Of a stretch of 64,000 bases of DNA, positions 37,474 through 45,900 are shown one piece after another. The stretch covers positions 496,001 to 560,000 of the forward strand of contig NC_015673.1 of the NCBI RefSeq assembly GCF_000177535.2, written 5' to 3'. Both the position numbers and the translations under genes were made by a program. Each line of letters opens with the position of its first letter. Position 1 is the stretch's first letter. The DNA comes from Corynebacterium resistens DSM 45100 (GTDB taxonomy: Bacteria; Actinomycetota; Actinomycetes; Mycobacteriales; Mycobacteriaceae). The notes below the pieces were generated by a model. It was not told the DNA's origin and did no database searches. It saw nothing but the letters and a program-made list of their open reading frames with translations.

Positions 37474-37623
37474 CTAGGGTAGTTGTGGTTGTTTCGAGAA
37501 GCTTAACCAATCAGTGATGCTGTAGAGCACAGAAATGCTGTCTTGATTGGTGGGTGGCATGGTGACAGCAGGAGTTAGGGCGAGCGTGGTGGCGATAATG
37601 GTAGATGTGATGGCCGTGGTCAT
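37474..37623 (-). CDS. Exported peptide 1 (degenerate paralogue of peptide 2)
   Basis: 49 codons, too short for standard ORF calling. Starts M-T-T-A-I-T, with a hydrophobic stretch I-I-A-T-T-L-A-L-T-P-A, and ends I-T-D-W-L-S-F-S-K-Q-P-Q-L-P. It aligns without gaps to the 53-aa peptide at 40668-40829 (shared M-T-x-A-I-T, L-T-P-A-x-T-x-P-P-T, I-T-D-W-L-S, S-K-x-P-x-L-P). Cys42 is Phe here, and codon 50 (Trp in peptide 2) is TAG; the following codons TGT AAG TAA still match the lost Cys end. Probably inactive or altered. It sits 21 bp after the kinase remnant and 8 bp before the regulator. Confidence 0.75.
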   Translation of the reverse strand: MTTAITSTIIATTLALTPAVTMPPTNQDSISVLYSITDWLSFSKQPQLP

Positions 37624-37644
37624 GCCTCTAGTTTTATCCCACCG

Positions 37645-37754
37645 CTAGTTTCTGCAAAAGGGGATGTGGGTGGTGGTGACCCATTCCTTGTTGTTACTGC
37701 GTGTCTTCAGCGTCCCTCCGACAGTGTAAAGAGTATTCGACATGCTGGTTAAAC
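37645..37754 (-). pseudogene. Sensor histidine kinase 3' remnant, operon 1
   Basis: About 36 codons in frame (L-T-S-M-S-N-T-L-Y-T-V-G-G-T-L ... E-W-V-T-T-T-H-I-P-F) matching the last residues of the kinase at 40857-41966 (L-T-S-M-S-Q-T-L-H-T-L-G-G-T-L ... E-W-S-T-I-V-H-L-P-F). The match ends exactly at the terminal repeat of the IS6 element, which therefore removed the rest of the gene. Confidence 0.88.
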
Positions 37755-38597
37755 GGTGTTGTTGCAAAGTTGGGCGGAGAGCCGCGAAGACTCAGTTTCT
37801 CATTCCCTGATCGCCGCTGCGTGTGGGCGTTGTTAGGCCGTCTCGAAGACCCGGTTGACGATCACCGCGTCCGGGTTCGGTTGCCCATAGGCAAACATCG
37901 TGCCTTGCCCTTTCCGCAATGAGTGCATCGCCTCCATCCCTTTCAACGTCCGATATGCAGATGTCCGGTTCTTAAACGCGCCTTTCGGCCCGAGGATCCG
38001 CTTCAGCCGACCATGGTCGCCTTCCAGGATGTTGTTGAGGTATTTCACCTGCCGGTGTTGCACTGTTGGCGGGCAGATTCCCTCTGACTTCAACTCGGCG
38101 ATTGCCCTGGCTAGTGAGGGTGCTTTATCGGTGTTGATCACTCTGGGATACCCGGCTGACGCATTGGATCTGAGGGCCTTGGCCAGGAAACGCTTCGCTG
38201 CGGCCACGTTTCGCTTCGGAGAGAGGTAAAAGTCCAGGGTCTGCCCACCGGCGGTAATAGCCCGGTAGAGGTAGCACCACGTGCCGCCGACCCGGATATA
38301 GGTCTCATCCACCCGCCAGGACCGGGCCTGCCAGTCGGGTACCTGCCGGTACCACCGTGTTTGCTTGTCCAGCTCAGGGGCGTATTTCTGGACCCAGCGG
38401 TAGATCGTGGTGTGATCGACCGGCACGCCCCGCTCGGTCATCATTTCCTCCAGATCGCGGTAACTCACCCCGTAGCGGCAGTACCACCGCACTGCCCATA
38501 GAATGATGTCACGAGGGAAATAACGGCCGGAGAAGATACCCACGGCTGTGATTATTTCACGTCGCTCTTCCTACTGCCCCAACTTTGCAACAACACC
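37755..38597 (-). mobile_element. IS6-family insertion sequence, copy 1 (intact)
   Basis: 843 bp with perfect 20-bp terminal inverted repeats: GGTGTTGTTGCAAAGTTGGG at 37755-37774 and its complement at 38578-38597. One intact transposase. No 8-bp target duplication is seen (flanks GGTTAAAC and GTCAGCGG), which fits an IS6-type adjacent deletion that removed the 5' part of the kinase gene. Confidence 0.93.
37833..38543 (-). CDS. IS6-family transposase (IS26/IS1628-like)
   Basis: 236 aa, DDE transposase. N-terminal helix-turn-helix (Y-R-D-L-E-E-M-M-T-E-R-G-V-P-V-D-H-T-T-I-Y-R-W-V-Q). Catalytic residues: the Asp in R-V-D-E-T-Y-I, the Asp in V-I-N-T-D-K-A, and the Glu in L-E-G-D-H-G-R-L-K. Intact reading frame. 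A second copy at 56130-56840 carries two premature stops, so this one is the probable source of any activity in the window. Confidence 0.95.
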   Translation of the reverse strand: MGIFSGRYFPRDIILWAVRWYCRYGVSYRDLEEMMTERGVPVDHTTIYRWVQKYAPELDKQTRWYRQVPDWQARSWRVDETYIRVGGTWCYLYRAITAGGQTLDFYLSPKRNVAAAKRFLAKALRSNASAGYPRVINTDKAPSLARAIAELKSEGICPPTVQHRQVKYLNNILEGDHGRLKRILGPKGAFKNRTSAYRTLKGMEAMHSLRKGQGTMFAYGQPNPDAVIVNRVFETA

Positions 38598-38637
38598 GTC
38601 AGCGGTGACTGTTGTGTGGTCCTGCGGGCAGTTAGAT

Positions 38638-38682
38638 GGTCGTCTCTCCTCCTCGAGTGAACTTGAAGGAGGAGAGACGACC
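38638..38682 (-). terminator. Hairpin at end of peptide/effector operon 2
   Basis: GGTCGTCTCTCCTCCT (38638-38653) and its exact complement (38667-38682) form a 16-bp stem with a 13-nt loop, 2 bp after the membrane-protein stop. No T-tract follows. It separates operon 2 from the IS6 element. Confidence 0.75.
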
Positions 38683-38684
38683 CG

Positions 38685-39053
38685 TTATTGCAATCCGACA
38701 TCAGTCGCTTTAAGCCACTTCTGATAGCTCGGAACGGCTATGAATACGATAAACATACATGCTGGAAAAAGGAGCATCGTCAGAGGAAGTTCACTGAGTA
38801 GGATCACTACTGTGTAAATAACCGTAAAGCACACTATAGCTACGCGGTTCAATTCCACAGGAGCGCGTTTGCGTTGAAACATAGCAACCAAAACTGTGGA
38901 CACGATGAATACGGAAATCAGTAGGAGAATATTAATAACGAGGCGACCCTTGTTCGTATTAATACTTTCGACAAGCTGAGTTCCCGCAGCCATCGCAGTG
39001 CATATCGCATAAAAAGCTGACAATGCTAAGGCGAAGGCGTATTTTTTATTCAT
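38685..39053 (-). CDS. Four-TM membrane protein (putative immunity), operon 2
   Basis: 122 aa from the ATG at 39053, whose ATGA overlaps the stop of the secreted-protein gene (a GTG at 39059 is possible). Four hydrophobic segments: Y-A-F-A-L-A-L-S-A-F-Y-A-I-C-T-A-M, L-V-I-N-I-L-L-L-I-S-V-F-I-V-S-T-V-L, I-V-C-F-T-V-I-Y-T-V-V-I-L-L, and L-T-M-L-L-F-P-A-C-M-F-I-V-F-I-A. No family recognised. Translational coupling to a secreted hydrophobic protein suggests immunity or export assistance. It is not similar to the 56-aa protein in the same slot of operon 1. Confidence 0.7.
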   Translation of the reverse strand: MNKKYAFALALSAFYAICTAMAAGTQLVESINTNKGRLVINILLLISVFIVSTVLVAMFQRKRAPVELNRVAIVCFTVIYTVVILLSELPLTMLLFPACMFIVFIAVPSYQKWLKATDVGLQ

Positions 39054-39848
39054 GAACACCCATCCGTGTATTCAGCTGGAGAGATTCCGATGACTCCTGA
39101 AATGCCAATGTAACCCACCTTCAACTGTACGCACTTATTACCCGCTACAGCCCGTGTCGCGGTTTCGGTAACGTGGATCGAATTCTTCGCCCACCAGCCC
39201 GCGATGGCTGGGCCGAATGGTGGTGGAACTGCTAGCCAAAAGGGTCCCACTGCAGCAGCTCCAGCGGCTCCAGCAGCCACTTTACGAGTCTCCTCTTTAC
39301 TGAAGTAAACATGGCCTGAAATATTCCCCCAGTTCCAGCGTGGATCGGCTGTGATTGGGTAGGTAGCTGATGCATTCTTCTCTACATGCTGGGTTAGCTT
39401 CTTTCCGTCGGTAGTGTACCATGTTTTCAGATTCCTCCCGTGAGCATCTTTCGCCCAGGGCTTAGAAATTCGGATAGCGATTTCTCCATTCTGTTCGACG
39501 AAGAAGAAGCCATCGCGTTCCACGATAGTTGCCCCTTTGGGAAGGTTGAGGTCAAAAGTTTTACTGATGAGGATCATCCGGAGAATCAATAGTAAATACT
39601 GTCTGTTCTCCTCCTGCAACAGGAATTGTTGTAACAGAGCTTCGCTCTCCGTGAGGTGTGATCCGTGGAGTGAAATCGACACCTCTATCTGAATTGAGTG
39701 CGTTGATATTTTCAGGCGACGTGATGGTTACTTCATCCCCGCCCTGTGGTTTTGAGAGAGTCTCTGCAGACGCAGTATGCATTGTGGGGGAGAGGGTCGC
39801 TGCTGCAATCAGTAGCGGAGAGAGAAATTTCCGGCTTTTTTGAAACAT
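39050..39848 (-). pseudogene. Secreted Gly/Ala-rich cysteine protein, operon 2, with frameshift
   Basis: Two overlapping frames together make one protein. Frame A (39848-39561) gives a Sec signal peptide (M-F-Q-K-S-R-K-F-L-S-P-L-L-I-A-A-A-T-L, cleavage near T-A-S-A) and runs to F-T-I-D-S-P-D-D-P-H-Q-stop. Frame B carries on at S-K-T-F-D-L-N-L-P-K-G-A-T, then P-W-A-K-D-A-H-G-R, Y-P-I-T-A-D-P-R-W-N-W, Y-F-S-K-E-E-T-R-K-V-A-A-G-A-A-G, a Gly/Ala/Pro hydrophobic stretch, K-C-V-Q-L-K-V, ending D-G-C-S. The shift is near 39570. The L-P-K-G-A, P-W-A-x-D-A-x-G, x-A-D-P-x-W layout recurs in many secreted actinobacterial proteins of unknown function. AGGAAG precedes the ATG. Confidence 0.72.
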
Positions 39849-39930
39849 GATTTTCTTCCTGAGGCAAGGTTGATGAGACGAAAATCAGAGTAATGCGCAG
39901 ACTGATTGCGTTGGGCTGTTCAAGTGTTTT

Positions 39931-39946
39931 ACATCGGATGCGATAC
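39931..39946 (-). promoter_or_regulatory. Palindrome-like operator upstream of secreted-protein gene 2
   Basis: ACATCGGATGCGATAC with the following ACC; it shares ATGCGATACACC with the perfect palindrome at 36731-36746 and lies at nearly the same distance (83 bp) from the start codon. One half-site is degraded relative to copy 1. Confidence 0.65.
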
Positions 39947-40017
39947 ACCGTAAATGAGGGTAGTGAAATCGCCCGGTGGAACCTTATTGACTTGGAATCG
40001 GTAGATAGACGTAAAAA

Positions 40018-40671
40018 TTAACGTGGATACGAGTCTTTGACTGATTGGTATCTAACGGCAAGATCTACGCGGTTTCTAGCGGAGAATCGCCAGAAGAGGC
40101 TCGAGATTATTTTTCTGACAGTGATCTCTGCCAAGTGCAGCGCTTCGCCGATTTCTCTATTAGTTTTACCTTCGCAGATAAGGGATAGAACGACTTGTTC
40201 ACGATTGTTGATCTCTGGAGCTCGAAACGCGCTTCCATTTTCTCTATTGACGGCGGTTTTGCTGTCAAGGAGTCGACTGAGGCAGTCGGCAGAGAGAACT
40301 GTTCCCCCGTGCGTGGCATCACGTAGAGAGTGAATGATTGATTCTGGGGCTCGTCCTTTGATGATGTAGCCCACCGCGCCCAAGCTTAAGCACTTGAGCA
40401 TCGTGTCATCAGTATCGAAGGCGGTCATGGCGACGAATAAGGGCGGGCGGTTAAGGTCCCGTATGTGTTGGAGTAGTTCAATACCGTCGATATCCGGCAT
40501 CTGAACATCAGAGAGGACAAGATCACAGGTGTTAGTGTCTAGCCAAGTTAGTGCTTGCCTGCCAGTTCTGGCCGTACCGGAGATTTCCAGGTCGTCGGTG
40601 GTGGAGAAATATACGGGAAAGGCGTCGAGGATGGTGGGGTCGTCGTCGACCAGCAGGATGCGCGTGGTCAT
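40018..40671 (-). CDS. NarL/LuxR-type response regulator, operon 2
   Basis: 217 aa from the ATG at 40671, which overlaps the stop of the peptide gene (ATGA); the frame is open 12 bp further upstream. Receiver: V-D-D-D-P, the phospho-Asp in L-V-L-S-D-V-Q-M-P, M-T-A-F-D, Y-I-I-K-G. LuxR domain: R-E-Q-V-V-L-S-L-I-C-E-G-K-T-N-R-E-I-G and H-L-A-E-I-T-V-R-K-I-I-S-S-L. Part of the intact operon kinase-peptide-regulator. Likely phosphorylated by the adjacent kinase and, by shared operators, may control both secreted-protein genes. Confidence 0.93.
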   Translation of the reverse strand: MTTRILLVDDDPTILDAFPVYFSTTDDLEISGTARTGRQALTWLDTNTCDLVLSDVQMPDIDGIELLQHIRDLNRPPLFVAMTAFDTDDTMLKCLSLGAVGYIIKGRAPESIIHSLRDATHGGTVLSADCLSRLLDSKTAVNRENGSAFRAPEINNREQVVLSLICEGKTNREIGEALHLAEITVRKIISSLFWRFSARNRVDLAVRYQSVKDSYPR

Positions 40672-40829
40672 TTGTTGCACCACGGCAGGTGTGGCTTTTT
40701 GGAGCAGCTCAGCCAGTCAGTGATGCCGAAAGGTGCTACCGCGTTGGATTCATGTGTCGGCGGGTCAGTGATGGCGGGAGTCAGCGGTAGGAGTACGCCA
40801 AGGGCTGCGTATGTGATGGCTTTGGTCAT
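40668..40829 (-). CDS. Exported cysteine-loop peptide 2 (candidate signalling peptide)
   Basis: 53 codons, between kinase and regulator. N-terminus M-T-K-A-I-T-Y-A-A-L-G-V-L-L-P-L-T-P-A resembles a short signal peptide. A Pro/Thr/Ser spacer follows, then G-I-T-D-W-L-S, and the end is C-S-K-K-P-H-L-P-W-C-N-K, where Cys42 and Cys51 could close a ten-residue disulfide ring. It begins 27 bp after the kinase stop (GAGGTGG about 15 bases upstream) and its TGA overlaps the regulator ATG, so it is translated within the operon. Evidence that it is a real gene: tight coupling on both sides and residue-level conservation in the paralogous operon (37474-37623). A secreted pheromone sensed by the adjacent kinase is the simplest reading; a bacteriocin or kinase-modulating peptide is also possible. 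Confidence 0.78.
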   Translation of the reverse strand: MTKAITYAALGVLLPLTPAITDPPTHESNAVAPFGITDWLSCSKKPHLPWCNK

Positions 40830-40856
40830 GTAACTAGTTGTAGACCACCTCTATCG

Positions 40857-41966
40857 TCACGGGAAGGGAAGATGGACGATTGTGCTCCATTCTTGTTCAT
40901 CGGAGCGAGTTATCAATGTGCCGCCGAGTGTGTGCAGTGTCTGAGACATGCTGGTTAAACCCAGATGAATTGAGCCGGTGGGCTTCGCCTGTACGGGGAT
41001 GCGGTGGTTAGTGACGGTTATGGTCACCCCCTCATCATCGGATGTTGTGTCGATAGCCACAGCGCTGTGGGGGGTGGCGTGCTTGATGATGTTGGTGGCT
41101 GTTTCGCTTAAGACACGTTCAAGAGCGGTGTTGGGCAGGGTCATGGTCACAGGAGTGGTCAGCCGGGTGGTGGTTGTGACGGTAAAGCCGTGATCACGCA
41201 GCCGCTTGGTGGTGGTGTCCAGTGTGATCGGCAGACTGGTCGTTGGTGCGGTGTTGGGGTGGGTGTTGAGTGTGGTGAGCAGTTGTCGGGTGCGGTCAAG
41301 GGCGTTGCGGGCGGTGCGTGCGATGTCTTTTAGTTCGTCGTGGCGCTGTGGGGTGGTGATGGCGAGTTTTTCTACCTGGGCGATGATGGACGTCAGATCC
41401 GCGGCGATGGTGTCATGCAGCAGGCTGGTGAGTTGTTGACGACGGGCTTGTTGGGCGCGTTGGGTGTTGAGACGTTGTTGGTGGTTGCGGTGGATCCATA
41501 GGCCAAGGAGGTAGGCCAGGGTGGCGATGGTACAAAAGATCATCAGCGCGATGGACTCGAAAGCGAAGTGTGCTTTGTCTGGTGAGTAGAAGCCGCCGAG
41601 AGTGATGGTGACTGCAACTAATAGGGTCAGCAGGTGGTGGCCGGTAGCAGTGATGGCGGTGATGAGGAAGACGCCAAGGAAGAGCTCCACACCTGTGGAA
41701 TGGCCTGCTAGGAGTGCGCCGAGGAATGCGGTGATGTAGATGCCTGTGCTGATGCGCGGGTAACGGGGCGCGACGATGAGGCTGAGGGCCTGGGTGATGA
41801 TCAAAACGGTAATCAGCGGCGTGATGAGGTATTCGTTGAGGATGCTCGCGCTGCTGAAGATCAGCGCGAGGGTAGCAAGGATCACGGTGGTGGGCAGACG
41901 CTGGGCAAGCATGAGCTTTAGGCTACCGGCCGTGTTAGTGGGTGGTATCAGCATGGGGCTCATCAT
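40857..41966 (-). CDS. Sensor histidine kinase, operon 2
   Basis: 369 aa. Five or six TM helices in the first ~170 residues without a large extracellular domain, a layout used by peptide-sensing kinases. Then the dimerisation/phosphoacceptor region with H in L-T-S-L-L-H-D-T-I-A-A-D-L (HisKA_3-like, NarL-class) and an ATPase domain with E-T-A-T-N-I-I-K-H-A (N box) and a degenerate glycine box G-S-I-H-L-G-L-T-S-M. Thr-rich linker T-L-N-T-H-P-N-T-A-P-T-T-S. Starts at the ATG 41966 or 41954; no clear RBS. First gene of operon 2 and the only complete kinase for two regulators. Confidence 0.9.
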   Translation of the reverse strand: MMSPMLIPPTNTAGSLKLMLAQRLPTTVILATLALIFSSASILNEYLITPLITVLIITQALSLIVAPRYPRISTGIYITAFLGALLAGHSTGVELFLGVFLITAITATGHHLLTLLVAVTITLGGFYSPDKAHFAFESIALMIFCTIATLAYLLGLWIHRNHQQRLNTQRAQQARRQQLTSLLHDTIAADLTSIIAQVEKLAITTPQRHDELKDIARTARNALDRTRQLLTTLNTHPNTAPTTSLPITLDTTTKRLRDHGFTVTTTTRLTTPVTMTLPNTALERVLSETATNIIKHATPHSAVAIDTTSDDEGVTITVTNHRIPVQAKPTGSIHLGLTSMSQTLHTLGGTLITRSDEQEWSTIVHLPFP

Positions 41967-42200
41967 GCTGAGTGCTATTTACCCGTTGTCGATGTCATGG
42001 GCAAAGATTCTTACGCGGGCTGTGTAGGAGGGGACTTCTCGGTGTGCTTCTTTCCCGTCTGCCGCTACTCGTCGATGTGTGGTCGCCAGTGGGATACGAA
42101 GCTGTTGAGTTGTGTGCGGATGGAACCGCGATCAATGGCGGTGGCGGAGCTAGCAGGTGTCATATGAGGGTGTCCGATTGTTTGTGTGCGGGGGCTTGGT
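41967..42200. other. Upstream region of operon 2
   Basis: 234 bp between the kinase start and the IS256 remnant. It should carry the operon promoter. I see no copy of the ATGCGATACACC operator here, so the kinase-peptide-regulator transcript may not be controlled in the same way as the effector genes. Confidence 0.45.
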
Positions 42201-42727
42201 TTACAAGTAATCCGCGAATCGGTCAGGGTAAGCCACGGCTAGTTGGTTGATGGCTTGTTTCCATCCGGTGGCTTTCGCTCCTTCAATATAGCCGTTGCAT
42301 TCGATGTCGCGTTTCGCTTTCTTCGCTCGCTGGGTGGCGCGCTTGTCCTCGATATTGCAGATCATCAGCCACAGCGTCTTCAGCGCCGCAGTTTCGTTCG
42401 GGAATTGCCCGCGGTTACGGGTAGCTTTACGTAGTTCAGCGTTGAGCGATTCGATCGAGTTGGTGGTGTAGAGCACCCGGCGTGCCGCCGGCGGGAACTG
42501 CAGAAACGGTATGAACCGCTCCCACGCGTCGCGCCAGACTTTGACCGACTGCGGGTATTTTTGGCCCAATTCTGAGGCCTCGAAAGCATCTAATCCGGCA
42601 CGAGCGGTGTCCTCGTTTGCGGCCGTGTAGACCTCACGCAGCGCCCGGGAGACAGATTTGCGGTCCTGGTAGGACACCCACCGGTTCGCAGCCCGAATCA
42701 GGTGCACGATGCAGGTTTGGTGTTCTC
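42201..42727 (-). pseudogene. IS256-family (Mutator) transposase, C-terminal remnant
   Basis: About 175 codons from E-H-Q-T-C-I-V-H-L-I-R to the stop, containing the last catalytic Glu region (L-Y-T-T-N-S-I-E-S-L-N-A-E-L-R-K) and W-L-M-I-C-N-I-E-D-K. The N-terminal two thirds with both catalytic Asp residues are missing. Upstream DNA (42728-42790, with ATTACAGTCCATCACACACC on the minus strand) may be the element's own left end fused by an internal deletion. Non-functional. It lies directly before the siderophore gene's iron box. Confidence 0.88.
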
Positions 42728-42887
42728 CTTGGGGTGGTGTGTGATGGACTGTAATTCCGGTGTGCGACACCCACCGGAAAGCATCAACCAGGGTGTTCGA
42801 ATACCTTTGTTCCCGCGTGACCGGGTCGGGGAGGCAAGGGGGCGCTCGAGAAAGTTCTTGCGCTCGCCCCTAGGCAACGAATGGATT

Positions 42888-42906
42888 TTAGGGTAACCTA
42901 ACCTAG
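42888..42906 (+). promoter_or_regulatory. DtxR/IdeR iron box
   Basis: TTAGGGTAACCTAACCTAG matches the 19-bp DtxR consensus (TTAGGTTAGGCTAACCTAA) at 15 positions by eye and ends 3 bp before the siderophore-synthetase ATG. It partly overlaps a second half-site series (CTAACCTAGGTTATG). Iron-DtxR binding here would block expression. Confidence 0.8.
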
Positions 42907-42909
42907 GTT

Positions 42910-45900
42910 ATGCTTAGTAGAGAACAATCCAACGCGCCTCGCGCAAGCCATTTAAGCTCCTTCGATGCCCATCTTCCAGGGGCTCGCCGAACTGTCGCGG
43001 AGCGTCTAGCACGCGCCATGGTAGAGGAAAAATGCATTTCAAACCGCATCGATGAAATGGAAGTGCGCGAGATCGAGAGCGAGGGGCCCGCGCAATGGCT
43101 CCTGGCACAAGCTCAATCGGGCTGCCTCAAGGTTCCTCACGAAAATGTTCAACGAACTGCCCAAGAGATTGAGGACGGGATTGTTGGGCTAGCCCGCGCA
43201 CGGGAGGGTTTGGCTGCTCGTTGGGCCAAGCAGGCATCGGATCATGCGAAGAAGCTGGGCCAGCAACGGCAAGAAAAGCGCCAGCAACAGCAGAGCCAAC
43301 AAGGAAAGTGCCAGCAGCAAGAAAAGCAACTACGTTTCCCGTCCCTGATTTCGCAACTGCACGCCCGCTCCGTAAACCTCGGCCAATCCAATCACTTAAC
43401 CTCTGCTCTCCTAGCCCGGTTTGAACAGCTCGTGGGCGAGGGACATCCGCGCCACCCCAGCGCTAAAACCAGCCTGGGTCTCGGCGATGAATGGGCCGGT
43501 GTACTGCCGGAACAAACCGAAACATTTCAATGCTGTTTCGTCGCGGTAAGTGAAGGGCTTGTGGAATCGACCGGCACGTGCCTTCATGCCGCGCTTTCTG
43601 CTGAGTTGCCCGTGTTGTGGTCTGAGTTGCAGGAGGAATGCCGTCAACGCGGTATCTCGCTGACCTGCGATTCTGCCTTCGAGGTGCCAGATGGCTCCAC
43701 CGGCAAGCGAGCAAGTAATCCAGCCACGGCTCTTCCCGCTGAAGGTTTCCGCCTCATCCCAGTTCACCCGTGGCAGCTGGAACACATCATCTGTGACGAA
43801 TTCGCCACCGAGATCGCCGAGGGGCACTTACGCATCCTCGAAACCACCGTCACGGCAGAACCTTTAATGTCCGTGCGCACCGTCCGTATCCATGACTCGG
43901 CCGGCTCCGCCCACCTGAAGCTGGCACTGGAAGCCCAGCTCACTGGGGCGATTCGTGGCATTTCCCACGGCGCACTCGTCGGTCCAGAGCTTTCCGACCT
44001 GTGTGGGGAAATCACACAACTGGATGGCTCGTTGGCGCCCCGAACTATCGATGACGCCCCCGCGTTCACCACTTGCGAAGATCTCGCGGGCGTCCGCTAC
44101 AACCCCACCCGGGATGCGGATGCTGAGCGCCCACGTCGCAATCATTGTCTCGGGGCGGTCCTTCGTCGCGACCCGGTAACCACGCTCACCCGCTCCCAAG
44201 CAATGACTGCGGACGATGTCGCCCTGCCCGTTGCTGCCCTACAAGCAAACAACCCACTGACCGGCCAGCCCATCTTGGTGGATATCCTCAACGACCTTGT
44301 TGATCGCACGTGGGATGGGCAGCTCTCGGAGTGCTCCCGGCGTGCCCATGCTCAGGAGGTTACCGCGGCATGGTTCGCGCAGCTCGCGGATATCCTCATC
44401 ATCCCTGTCGTCCGCTTTGCCGTGCGCTGGGGGATCGCGCTTGAACCGCACCCGCAGAACACCGTGCTTGTGCTCCGTGATGGTGTGCCCCATGCAGCAA
44501 TTGTCCGTGACTTCGGCGGCGCCCGCGTCCTAGCGAACGCGCCTGCCATCGCCCTTCCCGTCCCCGCGGCGGCACGTGCGGCTGAGGTTATGCGGGAAAC
44601 CGCAATCGCGTGCGAGACTGTGGAAAAACTCACGGATAAATTCATTTATCCGCTGTTCACCAACCTGTGGATGGGGTTGGAGGAGACTCTGCACGCTGGT
44701 TCGTCGCCTGTTGGCTCGCCACACGCTGATCCGTCGCCTGTTGGTTCGTCGCCTGTTGTTTCGCCGCACGCTGATCCGTCGCCTGTTGGCTCGCTGCACG
44801 CTGGTTTGCCACACCCTGATCCGTCGCCTGCCGGTTCAACCCCCGTTGGTTCTGCCACTGGGATTTCCGATTCATCCGGCGCTGACATCTGGACCCACGC
44901 TGCCCAAGCCCTCGACCGCGAACGCGTCCGCATGCAATTCACGTACTCTTCGGCTTCCGAGCCCACCCGCGCGGACCTCGCAGAGCGCGTTTTCCAGCGC
45001 ATCTTCGCACCCACTCTTCCCCTCAAGCGCGTGCTGGCAATGCGCCTTTCCGGAGCGGTGACCGAGCAAGAATATGTGCGCATCCCCAATCCGCTGCACG
45101 ATCGCATGGATGCCATCGCCAACCGTTGGCATCACATGTACACAGCGGAGCTCACCCAGGCTAGCGCCGATGTCAATGCCCGTTGGCAATCGACCTGCTA
45201 CATGGAAGGCCTCGATCCGAACTGCCTGGACCCGGCCAATTGCCCCGTTGGCTATCCCTCCATGTGTGCGCAGGTTCGCATGGACCGCGATCAGGCGGTA
45301 GAGGCCCTAGCCCACGCTCGTTGTCGGGTGCGGTTCCGTCTTCTTCATCTTCGACGCCTCGCCCTCCTCCGCTCCCAATCTCCCCAGCACGCTGCTGCCC
45401 TCACCGGTGGCGCAGCCACCGGTTACTGGGACGTGTTGCGCTTATTCCCTTCAGCACTGCGCCCGGCAATTGCGGATTCCCTCGCCGTGGAAGGGCATAC
45501 GGTGCACCCTTTGGCGAAACTCCGCCGGGGTTTCACGGCTGCCGAATCGGAGGCGTATGGCCCGGAAAACGGATTGCCGCTAGAGATGCGGCTGGTTGCC
45601 GTGAATGCAGAACTGCTCCAGACCTCGACTACCGGATCTCTGGAGCGGGAAATGCATACCCACTATCCGCACCATCTGCGGATAGCGCGCGCAGAATTAC
45701 ATAAAACTCATCCGAATCTGGCGCGGCGCGCCCAGATCATTCCCGTGCATCCATGGCAGTGGCAGCACATCATCGCCACGGAATTCGCCGAGCTGATCGA
45801 GGCCGGGGATATCGCGTTGATTCAGTCCTGCACGATTGCCGCGTATCCCACGATCAGCGTGCGCACGGTGCTGCCAGTCGCGCCCAGCGCGACTGGCAAG

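Noticed and set aside
44690..44850. Possible CRISPR array
   Set aside because: Units are in-frame coding repeats of uneven length with no spacers; no cas genes in the window.
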